DNA of 64,000 nucleotides from an uncultured Acetatifactor sp. (GCA_910585665.1 CAJUFI010000001.1:62001-126000), one strand, 5' to 3'. Positions 17,610 to 26,172 are shown, numbered from the stretch's first letter. A program made the numbers and translations. The notes: generated from the sequence alone by a model not told the origin.

Positions 17610-18533
17610 TTAATAATGTACGTTCTTCTTGCTGATCAGCAGATTGATACAGGTAATCGTCAGCACGATGGCGAACAGAATGATGGCCGCCGCGGACGCA
17701 TAGGACGGATAGCCGCCGCTGTCGCCGTACAGCATGTCATAGACATAGCCCACTATCGTGTTCATCCCCGCCGCGTTCAGGTTCGTGCCGAACAGCGCCA
17801 CGGCATCGCTGTACGCCTTAAAGGCCCCGATGAAGCCAGTGATGACCAGATAGAAGATCATCGGCGAAATCATCGGCAGTGTGATGCGCCGGAAAATCCG
17901 GAATTTCGAGGTGCCGTCCACTCTGGCCGCATTGTAATAATCCTGGTTCACAGAGGACAGGGCGCTGGTCAGGATCAGGATCTTGAAGGGCATGACGACC
18001 CAGATGGTATAAAAGCACAGCACGAACATTTTCGCCCAGTAGGGACCGGCGATGAAGTCCACGGATTCCCCGCCGAACCACTGGATGAGCAGATTGACCA
18101 GGCCGTCCGAATACTCTGTCTTCTTGAACAGAATCATGAACACCAGCCCCACTGCCAGGGTATTCGTCACATAGGGCAAGAAATATATGGTCTGTAGTAA
18201 ATTTCGTAACGGTGTAATGGAATTCAGCCCCACGGAGATCAACAGGGCAATCCCTGTGGACAGCGGTACCGTGATGATGACCAGCAGAAATGTATTCTTC
18301 ACGGCCTGCAGAAAATAGGGGTCGTGAAGGACATAGGAATAATTGTATGTTCCGGTGCCGAAGTAGGTCTGGGAGGCGGAATTGTATCCCTCCTCAAATG
18401 AATAGACAAATACGTCAATCAACGGGTATACCATAAAAAAACCCAGAAAAAGAATCGCCGGAAGCAGGTACAGCCAGCCTTTCAGGCTGCCGAAATCCAA
18501 TTTGCGCGAGATGGGCTTCTTCCCCTTCTCCAT
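17610..18533 (-). CDS. Carbohydrate ABC transporter permease, MalF/UgpA type
   Basis: 307 aa with six membrane segments. The EAA loop reads YYNAARVDGTSKFRIFRRIT at about residue 200. It lacks the large periplasmic insertion of enterobacterial MalF, as usual in Firmicutes. It lies 30 bp after the ATPase and 39 bp before the second permease, so it is in one operon with both. Confidence 0.92.
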   Translation of the reverse strand: MEKGKKPISRKLDFGSLKGWLYLLPAILFLGFFMVYPLIDVFVYSFEEGYNSASQTYFGTGTYNYSYVLHDPYFLQAVKNTFLLVIITVPLSTGIALLISVGLNSITPLRNLLQTIYFLPYVTNTLAVGLVFMILFKKTEYSDGLVNLLIQWFGGESVDFIAGPYWAKMFVLCFYTIWVVMPFKILILTSALSSVNQDYYNAARVDGTSKFRIFRRITLPMISPMIFYLVITGFIGAFKAYSDAVALFGTNLNAAGMNTIVGYVYDMLYGDSGGYPSYASAAAIILFAIVLTITCINLLISKKNVHY

Positions 18534-18563
18534 GTGTGTGCACCTCCACTTCTATCTTGCGAA

Positions 18564-19664
18564 TCAAAAAGCAATCCGCTTCTCTGTTTTTTTGTCAAAC
18601 AGGAATACTTTTCGGGGTTTTAGGGCGAATCTCACGGTCAGGGCTTCCGGGGATGCGTCCGCCATGTCCTCCGCGTTGACGATGGCCCGGACAGTGGGGC
18701 TCATGGCGGCGTCATTGGTGGCTATCACGCTGACGTCACGTCCCATCACTTCCACGCCTTTCAGGCCGCAGCAGAACGGGCCGTCCCCCTGCAGCAGAAA
18801 GCCCTCCGGCCGGATGCCCGCGCAGACTTCCCGGTCGCCCGCTGCCGGCACGTCCAGGACGGCGTCCTCCCCGATATACAGCTTTCCGCCCTTCACCCGG
18901 CCCTCAAAGACGTTGACGGGGGGCGTTCCCAGGAATTTCGCCACGAACAGGTTCTCCGGGCTGTCGTAGACTTCCTGTGGCTTGCCGATCTGCTGGACGA
19001 TGCCGTCCTTCATGACTACAATCATGTCGGATATGCTCATAGCTTCTTCCTGATCGTGGGTCACGAAAATGGTAGTGATGCCAGTCTCCTTCTGGATCCG
19101 CTTGATTTCCTCCCGGGTCTGGAGCCGCAGTCGGGCGTCCAGATTGGACAGGGGCTCGTCCAGAAGGAGCACTCTGGGCTGTTTCACCAAGGCGCGGGCA
19201 ATGGCCACCCGCTGCTGCTGGCCGCCGGAGAGCTCCTTGGGCTTGCGCTCCATCAGTTCGTCGATTTGAACCAGCTTCGCGGCTTCGAGAACTTTTGCGT
19301 GCATCTCCTCCCTGGACAGCTTTTCCTTGCCCTTTCGGTTCTCCAGCGGGAACTGGATGTTCTGTCTCACTGTCAGATGGGGGTAGAGCGCATAGTTCTG
19401 GAATACCAGTCCGATTCCCCTGTGCTCCGGCGGCAGATTCGTCACATCGTCCTCTCCGAAGAAAATCTGGCCGCTGGTAGGCTTCAGCAGACCACTGATC
19501 AGGTTCAGGGTAGTGCTCTTGCCGCAGCCGGAGGGTCCCAGAAGGCCGATCAGCTGGCCGTCAGGGATTTCAAAGTCGAAGTCATTGACGGCAATCACTT
19601 CGCCGCGGTTCTTTTTGTCCCGGCTGGGGAATTTCTTTGTCAGGTTCCGCAATACTACTTTCAT
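18564..19664 (-). CDS. Sugar ABC transporter ATPase, MalK/MsmK/UgpC type
   Basis: 366 aa. The NBD has GPSGCGKST (about 41), LSGGQQQRVAIARAL and LLLDEPLSNLD, followed by a C-terminal OB-type regulatory domain from about residue 240. It is first gene of the importer operon and has GGGAGG 6 bp before its ATG. Many gut Firmicutes use one shared MsmX-like ATPase for several sugar importers; having a dedicated one inside the operon is notable but not rare. It powers sugar uptake through the two permeases that follow. Confidence 0.92.
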   Translation of the reverse strand: MKVVLRNLTKKFPSRDKKNRGEVIAVNDFDFEIPDGQLIGLLGPSGCGKSTTLNLISGLLKPTSGQIFFGEDDVTNLPPEHRGIGLVFQNYALYPHLTVRQNIQFPLENRKGKEKLSREEMHAKVLEAAKLVQIDELMERKPKELSGGQQQRVAIARALVKQPRVLLLDEPLSNLDARLRLQTREEIKRIQKETGITTIFVTHDQEEAMSISDMIVVMKDGIVQQIGKPQEVYDSPENLFVAKFLGTPPVNVFEGRVKGGKLYIGEDAVLDVPAAGDREVCAGIRPEGFLLQGDGPFCCGLKGVEVMGRDVSVIATNDAAMSPTVRAIVNAEDMADASPEALTVRFALKPRKVFLFDKKTEKRIAF

Positions 19665-19727
19665 AGCGTGCCTCCCAATGTATGTGTTCTATAAGATATT
19701 GTCTTCCATAAAACATGCCGCAGTTTT

Positions 19728-20108
19728 TTATGCGAGATGAAGCTGTTCTTTTAATGCGTCTTGCAGTACTTTCGAAAGGCTGATATTGTTTTCTTCTGCC
19801 GCCTTAGCAAGCCATGCGGGGATGGAAAGCATTTTTTTGACCGCATGCGTATCGCGGCGGTAGGCGTTCATATCCGTGGAAACATATGTTGTATGCCCAT
19901 CGCTGGCAGAAATGTCAGCGATATTGGACGGAGCCGGAAGCTCCATTCCCCTTTCCACAAGGTCGACCAGATGCAGCCCTAATGCTTCCCTGGCCATTTC
20001 CATAGCTTCCTCCAACGTGTTGCCGTTCGTGAAACATCCTGACAAATCGGGAAATTCTACCCAATAGCCTTCCTCTTCATGGATAATCGCGGGATACACT
20101 TTTGTCAT
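19728..20108 (-). CDS. hicB: HicB-family antitoxin
   Basis: 126 aa. The N-terminal half is the partial RNase H-like HicB fold (YPAIIHEEEGYWVEFPDLSG). The C-terminal part is a ribbon-helix-helix type DNA-binding segment (SIPAWLAKAAEENNISLSKV). It neutralises the HicA mRNA interferase encoded 31 bp upstream on the same strand and normally autoregulates the pair. Order (hicA then hicB) and spacing are typical. Confidence 0.9.
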   Translation of the reverse strand: MTKVYPAIIHEEEGYWVEFPDLSGCFTNGNTLEEAMEMAREALGLHLVDLVERGMELPAPSNIADISASDGHTTYVSTDMNAYRRDTHAVKKMLSIPAWLAKAAEENNISLSKVLQDALKEQLHLA

Positions 20109-20139
20109 ATCATATATCTCCTTTCCGAATTTTATGGTC

Positions 20140-20316
20140 TTACTTCAAATCTGCTTCCTTTTTAATTGCATGGAGCAACCCTTTTTGGATGGCTGTATTG
20201 TGAACCGGGACGGTTATCGAACGTCCGTCTTTCTCCATGATGTGATGGCTTCCGTGCACACGATTTATTGTCCACCCTTCTTTCTTCAACAGCTTTATAA
20301 GTTCTTTTCCTGTCAT
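20140..20316 (-). CDS. hicA: HicA-family mRNA interferase toxin
   Basis: 58 aa, reading MTGKELIKLLKKEGW at the start, with the catalytic histidine in RVHGSHHIM and a conserved VPVHN stretch; this matches the compact double-stranded-RNA-binding HicA fold and its usual length. AAGGAGAAAGCC precedes the ATG. The ribosome site is only a few bases from the end of an inverted-repeat element (20330-20430), so the promoter must lie inside or beyond that element. HicA cleaves mRNA when not bound by HicB. Confidence 0.9.
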   Translation of the reverse strand: MTGKELIKLLKKEGWTINRVHGSHHIMEKDGRSITVPVHNTAIQKGLLHAIKKEADLK

Positions 20317-20329
20317 GGCTTTCTCCTTG

Positions 20330-20430
20330 GGAACTGTCGGAAAATAATTGATGCAACTTGCTTAAGAGAAAGCCCGGAAATACAAGGAAAACGGCTATAA
20401 ACTCGCATCAGTTATTTGTAGACAATTCCT
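20330..20430 (+). mobile_element. Inverted-repeat element A, copy 2
   Basis: 101 bp from GGAACTGTCGG to GACAATTCCT with imperfect terminal inverted repeats of about 27 bp (ends differ at a few positions). It is close to copy 3 in inverse orientation (30978-31079). It borders the hicA ribosome site on one side and element B on the other. No ORF. The rest of the gap to 20644 is element B and AT-rich sequence. Confidence 0.8.
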
Positions 20431-20435
20431 TATTA

Positions 20436-20530
20436 TACTATATTACGCCAGAATTTACTGTACTGCATTGGTTAAACGTATATGGCTGGCGTTATGTAGT
20501 CGGGTTACTCGGAAATTTTACTGTAAAGCA
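20436..20530 (+). repeat. Inverted-repeat element B, copy 1
   Basis: About 95 bp. Arms ATTACGCCAGAA and GGCTGGCGTTATGTAG flank a core GTACTGCATTGGTTAAAC, then a tail CGGAAATTTTACTGTA. It is about 85-90 percent like 30884-30977 by eye, in the same orientation. Both copies are joined to an element A, on opposite sides, so the A/B pair may be one composite unit. Confidence 0.7.
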
Positions 20531-20644
20531 GTATATATTATATTATATAATTTATATAATATCAAGAAAATTGTATCGGATAACGCAACATGTCGCAACC
20601 ATTGCCGGATGTGTCCAATTTCTGCCATTTGAAGGTGCCCCTTC

Positions 20645-21568
20645 TTAACAAACGCTTCCTTCCGTATAACATCCATCCTTCTGCTGTGCCGGGTTTATGC
20701 CGGATAAATCCTTCACCACTTCGCCCGCGATGATGAGACCTGCCACGGAGGGCACGAATGCCACGCTTCCGGGAATGCTTCGGCGCACTGCGTCCCTTTT
20801 GGACAGTTCCGGGCAGGCATCTTTCCTATCGTCCGCTTTCGCTGTAGCCGCCGAGTCGGTGTGCTTGTCCGTTTTCTCTATAGCTGCCGGGTCGGTGTGC
20901 TTTTGCTGTCCGCTTTCGGTGCAATCGCCAGACAGGCTGGTTTTTTCCTGTATGTCCGCTGTCCTGGATGCATGGGGACGAATGGGCTCCTCCTCCGAAT
21001 ATACCACTTTCAGGCTTTCCACGCCCCGTTTCTTCAGCTCCCGGCGCATGACTTTCGCCAGAGGGCAGACTTTTGTCTCGTAGATATCCGCCACTCGGAA
21101 CGCGGCGGCATCCAGCTTATTCCCTGCGCCCATGCTGCTGATTATGGGTATGTCTTCTTTCTGCGCCCGCATGACCAAAGCAATCTTGGCCGTCACGGTA
21201 TCCACGGCGTCCACCACATAATCATACTCTCCAAAGGGAAACGCGTCCGCATTTTCCGGTAGGAAGAAACAATCGTGCACTCTGACATCCGCCTTCGGAT
21301 TGATTTCCAGAATGCGTTCCCGCATCACTTCCACCTTGCTGTGTCCGATGGTCTTCCTGGTGGCTATGATCTGGCGGTTCAGGTTCGTAAGGCTTACCTT
21401 GTCGTTGTCCACCAGGTCGAAGGCTCCCACGCCGCTCCTGGCAAGGGCCTCGCACACATATCCGCCTACGCCGCCTACCCCGAACACGGCCACGCGGGAT
21501 TTCTCCAGGCGCTCCATCGCTTCTCTGCCCAGCAACAGCTCTGTCCTTGAAAATTGCTCCTGCATCAT
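20645..21568 (-). CDS. tcdA: tRNA threonylcarbamoyladenosine dehydratase (TcdA/YgdL type)
   Basis: 307 aa from the ATG at 21568; family members begin close to EQFSRTELLLG, and GGAG lies 9 bp upstream. It has the E1/ThiF nucleotide site VFGVGGVGGYVCEALARSG and the conserved NRQI stretch. TcdA cyclises t6A at position 37 of ANN-reading tRNAs to ct6A. About 50 residues before the C-terminal VAFVPSVAGLIIAGEVV are an extra low-complexity insert with two 13-residue repeats (KHTDPAAIEKTD / KHTDSAATAKAD), coded by a 39-bp unit. MiaB, which also modifies position 37 neighbours, lies just upstream on the same strand. Confidence 0.88.
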   Translation of the reverse strand: MMQEQFSRTELLLGREAMERLEKSRVAVFGVGGVGGYVCEALARSGVGAFDLVDNDKVSLTNLNRQIIATRKTIGHSKVEVMRERILEINPKADVRVHDCFFLPENADAFPFGEYDYVVDAVDTVTAKIALVMRAQKEDIPIISSMGAGNKLDAAAFRVADIYETKVCPLAKVMRRELKKRGVESLKVVYSEEEPIRPHASRTADIQEKTSLSGDCTESGQQKHTDPAAIEKTDKHTDSAATAKADDRKDACPELSKRDAVRRSIPGSVAFVPSVAGLIIAGEVVKDLSGINPAQQKDGCYTEGSVC

Positions 21569-21652
21569 GAATCCTGACTCCATTCCCGACTCTGCCGAAT
21601 GCCTTCGGGCAAAGTCGTTCTGTAACATTTATTTAAGGCATAGTACCGCGCA

Positions 21653-21756
21653 TGGTTCTTTCTGTACTTTGGGTATCCTCATATTCCCAGGATTTGCTGC
21701 AAACCGCCAAATTGGTTCAATAAAGCAAAAAATTCTGGCGTTCTGTAGTATACATA
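21653..21756. repeat. Dispersed repeat C, copy 1
   Basis: The gap between TcdA and MiaB holds GGTTCTTTCTGTACTTTGGG followed by TATCCTCATATTCCCAGGAT and ends with half an element-B arm (CTGGCGTTCTGTAG). A clearly related stretch is at 40441-40520. The function is unknown; it could be a decayed insertion. Confidence 0.45.
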
Positions 21757-21759
21757 CAT

Positions 21760-23310
21760 TTATCTACATATATGGCCAATATAATAAAATCCATGGCATT
21801 CGTCCAGGGATACCGGGACAATCTTTCCAATCAGGGAAGCGTCACCGGGTAAATGGACGATGGTGTTGTTGGACAGTCTGCCTGTGACCATGGTAACGTT
21901 GTTCTCGGGGGAATGCCTTTCTTCCATGGAATGCCTTTCTTCCATGGAATGCCTTTCTTCCATGGAATGCTTCTCCTCGGCGGAATGTTTTTCTTCCATT
22001 GCTTCCTCTATCAGAGCCTCCATGACCTGGCCCTGGTATTTCGCTATCTGCTCCCTGGCCGTGTCCTGTACCACTTTCAGAAGCCTGTCGAAACCCTCTT
22101 TCACCTGCTCCTTTGGAACCTGGTTCTCCATGGCAGCCGCGGGCGTGCCGGTGCGTTTGGAATAAATGAAGGTAAAGGCATTGTCGTACTTCACCCGGCG
22201 CACCATGTCGATGGTCTCCTCCAGATCCTCCGGGGTCTCTCCCGGGAAGCCCACGATGATGTCCGTGGTGATGGCGATGTCAGGGATTTCCCGGCGGATG
22301 CGGTCAGCCAGCTCTATGTACTGTTCTCTCGTATAGCGTCGGTTCATCTGCTGCAGAATCCGCGTGGAGCCGGACTGTAGGGGCAGATGCAAGTGGCGGC
22401 AGATTTTCTTCGACTGCTTCATGACCGCAATCAGGTCGTCCGACAGATCCTTAGGGTGGGAAGTCATGAAGCGGATGCGCTGCAGCCCCTCTATCTTCTC
22501 CACCTCCTGCAAAAGCTGCGCAAAGGTGATGGGCTCGTCCAGATTCTTTCCATAGGAATTCACGTTCTGGCCCAACAGCATGACCTCCACCACGCCGTCC
22601 GCCACCAGTCTCTCTATCTCCCGGATGATTTCCCGGGGCTCCCGGCTGCGCTCCCGGCCCCTCACGTAGGGCACGATGCAGTAGCTGCAGAAGTTGTTGC
22701 AGCCGAACATGATGTTGATGCCGGACTTGAAGGGATATTTACGTTCTACCGGCAAGTCTTCTACGATTTTGTCCGTATCTTCCCAAATGTCAATCAGCAT
22801 GCCCTCTGTCTCGAAGGAGGTATAGAGGAGTTCAGCAAATTTATAGATATTGTGGGTGCCGAAAATCAGGTCGATAAATGGGTAGCTTTTCTTTAGTTTT
22901 TCGATAATCGTGGGTTCCTGCATCATGCAGCCGCAGAGGGCCACTTTCATCTGCGGGTTGGACTTTTTGTATCGGTTCAGCACGCCCAGCCTGCCGTAGA
23001 CACGCTGGTTGGCATTGTCCCGGACGGTGCAGGTGTTGTAGATGACGAAGTCTGCCTGCTCGCTCTCCGTGTTCTGGTAGCCCACTGTCTCCAGGATGCC
23101 GGACAGCTTCTCGGAGTCGCGGGCGTTCATCTGGCAGCCGAAGGTTTGCGTAAAAAAGCTTGGGCGGCGGCCGTTTATCCGTTCAAACTCCCGAACCCAC
23201 TCCCGGCACTTTGCCATAAAATAGTATTGCCTGGCTGGTTCTTCTATAGGTGGTTCCGCATTTACCTCTATTTTATCTAAATTAGTTTCATTATACATTT
23301 CTCTTGACAT
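21760..23310 (-). CDS. miaB: MiaB, tRNA-2-methylthio-N6-dimethylallyladenosine synthase
   Basis: 516 aa. The UPF0004 domain carries the auxiliary cluster cysteines (C59, C94, C128). The radical SAM motif CNNFCSYC has cysteines 204, 208 and 211. A TRAM domain ends the protein (VTGRLSNNTIVHLPG). The enzyme adds a methylthio group to i6A37 of tRNA using two 4Fe-4S clusters. Between radical SAM and TRAM domains is a run of five six-residue repeats (MEERHS type), coded by an 18-bp tandem repeat, absent from typical MiaB. The start follows AGAAAGGTAAAA. Confidence 0.95.
   Translation of the reverse strand: MSREMYNETNLDKIEVNAEPPIEEPARQYYFMAKCREWVREFERINGRRPSFFTQTFGCQMNARDSEKLSGILETVGYQNTESEQADFVIYNTCTVRDNANQRVYGRLGVLNRYKKSNPQMKVALCGCMMQEPTIIEKLKKSYPFIDLIFGTHNIYKFAELLYTSFETEGMLIDIWEDTDKIVEDLPVERKYPFKSGINIMFGCNNFCSYCIVPYVRGRERSREPREIIREIERLVADGVVEVMLLGQNVNSYGKNLDEPITFAQLLQEVEKIEGLQRIRFMTSHPKDLSDDLIAVMKQSKKICRHLHLPLQSGSTRILQQMNRRYTREQYIELADRIRREIPDIAITTDIIVGFPGETPEDLEETIDMVRRVKYDNAFTFIYSKRTGTPAAAMENQVPKEQVKEGFDRLLKVVQDTAREQIAKYQGQVMEALIEEAMEEKHSAEEKHSMEERHSMEERHSMEERHSPENNVTMVTGRLSNNTIVHLPGDASLIGKIVPVSLDECHGFYYIGHICR
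21902..21998 (-). repeat. In-frame 18-bp tandem repeat in miaB
   Basis: Five copies of ATGGAAGAAAGGCATTCC (minus strand), three of them identical, encoding MEERHS. It is inserted between the radical SAM and TRAM domains. The same unit type is found in two unrelated genes of this window (near 9093-9160 and 54680-54800). Confidence 0.9.
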
Positions 23311-23366
23311 TTTTACCTTTCTATTATATAATCAAATAAAGAAATGAGTTTTTTAACCGTACAGCC

Positions 23367-23615
23367 TTATGGCTCAAGCGGGGTACTCGTTTCTTTTTTT
23401 ATGTTCATGATGTCATATAAATACATTTTTTTATCTTCTGCATGTCTTATAACAAGCTCTACGTGAAACACATTATAACGTAAAACCTCTCCATCGTCAT
23501 CAAAAATCGGAAGGGCAAAGCGAGAATCATATCGATACCATCCAAATCTGGCATTTTTATCATGCTTTTTTGCCAAATTCTCCCGAAATCTCTTATTTTC
23601 GGCAATCTCTATCAT
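23367..23615 (-). CDS. Small protein like the C-terminal end of mobile-element nuclease-type proteins
   Basis: 82 aa. The second half, YNVFHVELVIRHAEDKKMYL followed by YDIMNIKKETSTPLEP, looks like the C-terminus of proteins I associate with phage and conjugative elements of Clostridia (polyvalent nuclease type). I am not certain of this. If so, it is a remnant of a longer gene, as only the tail is present. It marks the edge of the AT-rich island beginning here. It could alternatively be a free-standing small protein; no partner is obvious. Confidence 0.45.
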   Translation of the reverse strand: MIEIAENKRFRENLAKKHDKNARFGWYRYDSRFALPIFDDDGEVLRYNVFHVELVIRHAEDKKMYLYDIMNIKKETSTPLEP

Positions 23616-23784
23616 TTCATAGGAATCACCGCCGTTTTTTCTTAGTATATATCAAAACGGCTGTATTTACCAGCATAATTTAACTATATATCAATGTGTC
23701 AATACACTAGGTTCAATACTAATATTCATAAAATTGCCCCACAAATTTCAGTTTATATACTTGATATTCCCGGCCTTTCGCCTT

Positions 23785-24012
23785 TTATTTCCATTCCATC
23801 CGTAACTTTCTTTTTGATGCCACACAATCGGACAAATGCAGATTGATCAATGTCTGATAAGGTATCCCCAGGCTTTCCGACTGGCTTTTGAAATTCTCTA
23901 TGGTTTCTCTGTCTATATTGATGGTATTCTGTTTTTTTACTCTGTTTGAGTATGGATTTTTTCTTGGATTCAGGTTTTCGATATCATATTCGTCTCTCAA
24001 CATCTTTGCCAA
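23785..24012 (-). CDS. Orphan BrnA/ribbon-helix-helix type antitoxin
   Basis: 75 aa. The central part (NTINIDRETIENFKSQSESL, then GIPYQTLINLHLSDCV) matches the ribbon-helix-helix domain of BrnA-type antitoxins. Such antitoxins bind DNA and pair with a BrnT-like toxin normally just upstream. No BrnT is visible: upstream is an acetyltransferase gene that overlaps its start by 16 bp. The gene is thus an orphan or a relic of a toxin-antitoxin pair. Confidence 0.65.
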   Translation of the reverse strand: MAKMLRDEYDIENLNPRKNPYSNRVKKQNTINIDRETIENFKSQSESLGIPYQTLINLHLSDCVASKRKLRMEWK

Positions 24013-24620
24013 CCTTTCTGATAAATATTTTTCTCTTGGACTGGCTGAACATTCTTGTCATTGTCTCTACAGCGGTACTCCATCAGATAGCAGTCTTTCA
24101 TTTTTCCCTCGTGCAGCTCATGCTCTGGTAAACTTTCTATGATATGGAATCCGACTTTCTGATAACATTTAATCGCCCTCACGTTATCCTGGTGGGGATC
24201 CATGATGACGGCGTCGGCCTGTTTTTCTTCCCGCAGGAACTGTAAGACAAGCTTCAAGTATTCTGTCCCGATTCCTCTGTCCCAGTAATCAGGCTCTCCG
24301 ATGAACTGATCCATGCCGTATACGGTCTCGTTCCGATTATCATATTCATATTCTTCACAGCCTTCGTCAGTTATGGGATAAATCTGTCCGTATCCAATGG
24401 GATCCCCTTCATATTCCAGGATGACTTTCATCGCGGCATCATTGTCATCTTCCGAATCTTCTTCAAAAAAATCCTGGTAAATCAATTCTTCCGTATACTG
24501 CTTGTCTCTCCCCTCATAGAACTCCAGGACACGCATATCCGTCATCCATTTGAGCAAAATGGCAGAATCGTCGGGAACCATCGTTCTTATTCTGATTTTA
24601 TCCTGAGTTATATTCACCAT
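23997..24620 (-). CDS. Aminoglycoside 6'-N-acetyltransferase of the AAC(6')-Ie/Im type
   Basis: 207 aa. The GNAT fold carries stretches close to the acetyltransferase half of the bifunctional AAC(6')-Ie-APH(2'')-Ia enzyme: RVLEFYEGRDKQYT, YGMDQFIGEPDYWDRGIGT (acetyl-CoA loop) and LPEHELHEGKMKDCYLMEYR. This enzyme acetylates the 6'-amino group of aminoglycosides such as tobramycin and amikacin with acetyl-CoA, in the cytosol. No phosphotransferase half is fused here. The last about 20 residues differ and run into the downstream antitoxin gene. It lies in the AT-rich island, consistent with transfer. Activity is inferred, not shown. Confidence 0.82.
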   Translation of the reverse strand: MVNITQDKIRIRTMVPDDSAILLKWMTDMRVLEFYEGRDKQYTEELIYQDFFEEDSEDDNDAAMKVILEYEGDPIGYGQIYPITDEGCEEYEYDNRNETVYGMDQFIGEPDYWDRGIGTEYLKLVLQFLREEKQADAVIMDPHQDNVRAIKCYQKVGFHIIESLPEHELHEGKMKDCYLMEYRCRDNDKNVQPVQEKNIYQKGWQRC

Positions 24621-24779
24621 CCATCACCTCTTGCCAAAAAACTGTACACAGCGTTCATCCTGTTTTGTTTCCTTTTCGGAAAAATGTTCCCACTGCTTAA
24701 AATTTGACATAATTGCATGTTCATACATATGATTACTGGATTTGCACTCACCTGACGATTTTTCAACTGGAATTCGTCC

Positions 24780-25430
24780 TTATAAATGAAGTGTTTTTTC
24801 ATTTATTAGGAAATCATTGATATAAACAAAATCACATCCAGCATTCAAAGATGATAAAAAGTCCTTTTCTTCATCACCGACAAACAATATCTCTGCTTCC
24901 CGAATTTCAAATGCATCCGCTATGTAGCATATTCCACCTTTATTTGGCTTTCTTACACCACATATTTGTGATGATACATATAAATCAAAATAGGGAAGAA
25001 TATTTTCTATTGCAGGTTTGAAAATATAGTCAGGCATTCCATTGGGCAAATCTGTTAAACAGGCTATTTTGAAGCCCGAATTTCGACATTTCTTTAACAA
25101 TTCTCTAGAATATTCATATATATTTGCCTTTAAGCGCAAGCTTTCAAAAAATAGTCCTATTACTTTGTTTGTATCAGGTTTTTCTCCCCAGTTTGAAATA
25201 ATATCATTAAAAATATCCTCTGGCTTTATTTCATATTCTCTCTTACTGGTACGAGGATTATATGATTTTAATTTATTCGCAGATTCTTGTATATCATTTT
25301 CTGATAAATTCAGTTTCAAAAGTTCATTCAATTTTTCAAATCCACCAATATAATAATCGCTCCAGTTCAGTGGCATTCCCGCAAATTCCATTAAGGTTCC
25401 GCCTAAATCAAATACAATAGCCTTTGGCAT
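24780..25430 (-). CDS. HAD-superfamily hydrolase
   Basis: 216 aa from the ATG at 25430, which has GGAGGGTGAG directly upstream. Motif I reads FDLGGTL (the second acidic residue of DxD is a Gly, as in some HAD groups). The conserved Thr is in ACLTDLPNG, a Lys is in VRKPNKGG and the acidic motif IV is in VGDEEKD. It resembles phosphoglycolate-phosphatase-like proteins with a helical cap at about 15-95. The substrate cannot be told. It precedes the acetyltransferase by about 160 bp. Confidence 0.82.
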   Translation of the reverse strand: MPKAIVFDLGGTLMEFAGMPLNWSDYYIGGFEKLNELLKLNLSENDIQESANKLKSYNPRTSKREYEIKPEDIFNDIISNWGEKPDTNKVIGLFFESLRLKANIYEYSRELLKKCRNSGFKIACLTDLPNGMPDYIFKPAIENILPYFDLYVSSQICGVRKPNKGGICYIADAFEIREAEILFVGDEEKDFLSSLNAGCDFVYINDFLINEKTLHL

Positions 25431-25629
25431 CTCACCCTCCACAGCTTCCAAACTATGACCGTTTTAGTATAACGGATTATCCCAGCCATTACAATGAAAA
25501 TCTGCACACAATTTCAGAATCAATTACATTGAGCCCCCTTTCCAAACGGGTATATCGCAGCTGACCCCTGAAAAATCATAAAATACCAGATTTACGAATA
25601 AACATGCGCAGACCTGTATATTTCCAACA

Positions 25630-26133
25630 TCAGCTCTTGTGCAGACCTTTCGATAAAATCTTAAATCCATTTTTCATCACACTGGCAATCAGACATTTTT
25701 CCTTCTTACTCCATTTGGGTCTATAAGGTTCCTCATTTTCCTTTAGCAGGATATTGCATCCATAAAACAGCTTTTCATAAATATGTCGAATATGCTCTTC
25801 CCTGCTATCACCGATAAATTTACAGTTCATTGAATGTGCTATATCTGAAAACAGATTCCAGTAATTCAGAAAAAGACTGCAATTTATTTTTCTGATGTTC
25901 TTTTTCCTAAGGATTGCTGAGGATAAAAGAAATTCATCTTCTTTCGTATTAATCAGCAATCCCTCCTCCCGCGCAAACGCCATCGCCTCCTCTTTGGTCG
26001 GAAAAGACCTTAACATGCCATCTTTATCAAGCAGAAACCCGTCAATATCATCTGTATACCAAATGGCATAATACGTTTCCTGCAAAATCTTGAATCTAAT
26101 CAGATAATATTGTTTCTGCAGCTCTTCACTCAT
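25630..26133 (-). CDS. Hypothetical protein, immunity-like
   Basis: 167 aa from the ATG at 26133 (MSEELQKQYY); a GTG further up is possible. No recognised domain. The C-terminal half is rich in Lys (LIASVMKNGFKILSKGLHKS). It has no signal or membrane segment. It lies in a same-strand run of three AT-rich genes with an acidic protein and a SUKH-like protein, an arrangement typical of polymorphic-toxin immunity arrays. Function unknown; the immunity idea is from context only. Confidence 0.5.
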   Translation of the reverse strand: MSEELQKQYYLIRFKILQETYYAIWYTDDIDGFLLDKDGMLRSFPTKEEAMAFAREEGLLINTKEDEFLLSSAILRKKNIRKINCSLFLNYWNLFSDIAHSMNCKFIGDSREEHIRHIYEKLFYGCNILLKENEEPYRPKWSKKEKCLIASVMKNGFKILSKGLHKS

Positions 26134-26172
26134 ATCACTATTACAATTCCTTTCCACTATGGGCAGTTCCCT

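Noticed and set aside
24614..24802. 62-aa ORF between the acetyltransferase and the HAD gene
   Set aside because: Overlaps the HAD gene end, has no ribosome site and no recognisable sequence.
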